NCBI RefSeq assembly: GCF_009882945.1
Contig: NZ_WTUY01000004.1
Span: forward strand, 84,832 to 148,831
Source of the DNA: Alcanivorax sp. DP30
Lineage (GTDB): Bacteria > Pseudomonadota > Gammaproteobacteria > Pseudomonadales > Alcanivoracaceae
DNA: 64,000 bases
Direction of reading: 5' to 3'
Positions 63,968 through 64,000 of this stretch are shown here, in pieces; within the stretch, counting starts at the first letter, position 1; every line of letters begins with the position of its first letter. Below the pieces are notes generated by a model. That model was not told the origin of the DNA, ran no database searches, and saw nothing but the letters and a program-made list of their open reading frames with translations. Made by a program: the position numbers and the translations under genes.

Positions 63968-64000
63968 GCGTTTCCATCAGCCTAAAATCCACAGGCTAGG

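Noticed and set aside
60763..64000. CRISPR array or prophage as an explanation for the AT-rich end
   Set aside because: The repeats are imperfect palindromes between genes rather than short direct repeats with spacers, and no phage structural or integrase gene is visible.

Overview
The window looks like a chromosomal segment of a marine gammaproteobacterium close to Alcanivorax (Alcanivoracaceae). Three things suggest this: moderately GC-rich core genes, a gene order that repeatedly resembles Pseudomonas (ntrC-ntrB-glnA; secB-grxC-rhodanese-envC-ctpA-yibQ; hisBHAF; asmA-mutY-yggX; glnE-ilvE-waaF-waaC-waaG-waaP), and an AlmA/Baeyer-Villiger-type flavin monooxygenase next to an AraC regulator. 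The genus is an inference. The last 4 kb is AT-rich accessory DNA that I read as part of an integron gene-cassette array.

Layout. 1-5.5 kb is the nitrogen-control block: glnG, glnL, a DUF4124 protein and glnA, with sigma-54 promoters and NtrC palindromes visible in front of both glnL and glnA. 5.5-13.2 kb holds a PP-loop/TusA sulfur-transfer pair, a metallophosphoesterase, a YejM-like membrane sulfatase-fold protein, and a poorly understood three-gene unit (ATP-grasp ligase, 7TM inactive transglutaminase, RimB-like protease). 13.4-21.4 kb carries typA, trmL, secB, grxC, a rhodanese, envC, ctpA and yibQ. 21.4-30.2 kb holds a bile-acid:Na+ symporter family protein, hisBHAF, a GNAT protein, a 7TMR-DISM histidine kinase and an AsmA protein. 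30.2-32.8 kb holds mutY, yggX, tRNA-Phe with promoter and terminator, and an M48 lipoprotein. 32.8-35.5 kb is the monooxygenase/AraC pair.

35.6-53.6 kb is a large lipopolysaccharide region: hldE (ADP-heptose supply), two O-antigen-ligase-like membrane proteins flanking an LpxL-type acyltransferase, a GT25 enzyme, and a tightly overlapping minus-strand operon downstream of glnE-ilvE. That operon encodes heptosyltransferases I and II, WaaG, several LPS kinases (one a tandem double kinase), a CgeB-like glycosyltransferase, a sulfotransferase and a hexapeptide acyltransferase. glnE links back to the nitrogen block, because it adenylylates GlnA. 54.0-59.7 kb carries a PilB/GspE-type ATPase, a DUF47-Pit phosphate transport pair and argA.

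60.05-64.0 kb is the cassette array. All genes are on the minus strand, each short transcription unit is followed by an attC-like site (five recognised), and the order of transcription is DUF2199 protein, small two-helix membrane protein, HEPN-like protein, a two-gene cassette (membrane protein plus SEC-C zinc protein), and a TPR lipoprotein at the distal end. The integrase and attI would lie beyond the right edge. The two-gene cassette is my best candidate for an undescribed, possibly defensive, system.

A second structural theme is repeats. A roughly 160-bp nested palindrome (AT-rich arms around a long GC-rich hairpin) occurs three times, each time exactly between convergent genes and partly supplying their stop codons. 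Other REP-like and inverted repeats lie at 22.4, 32.7, 53.6-54.0 and 58.1 kb.
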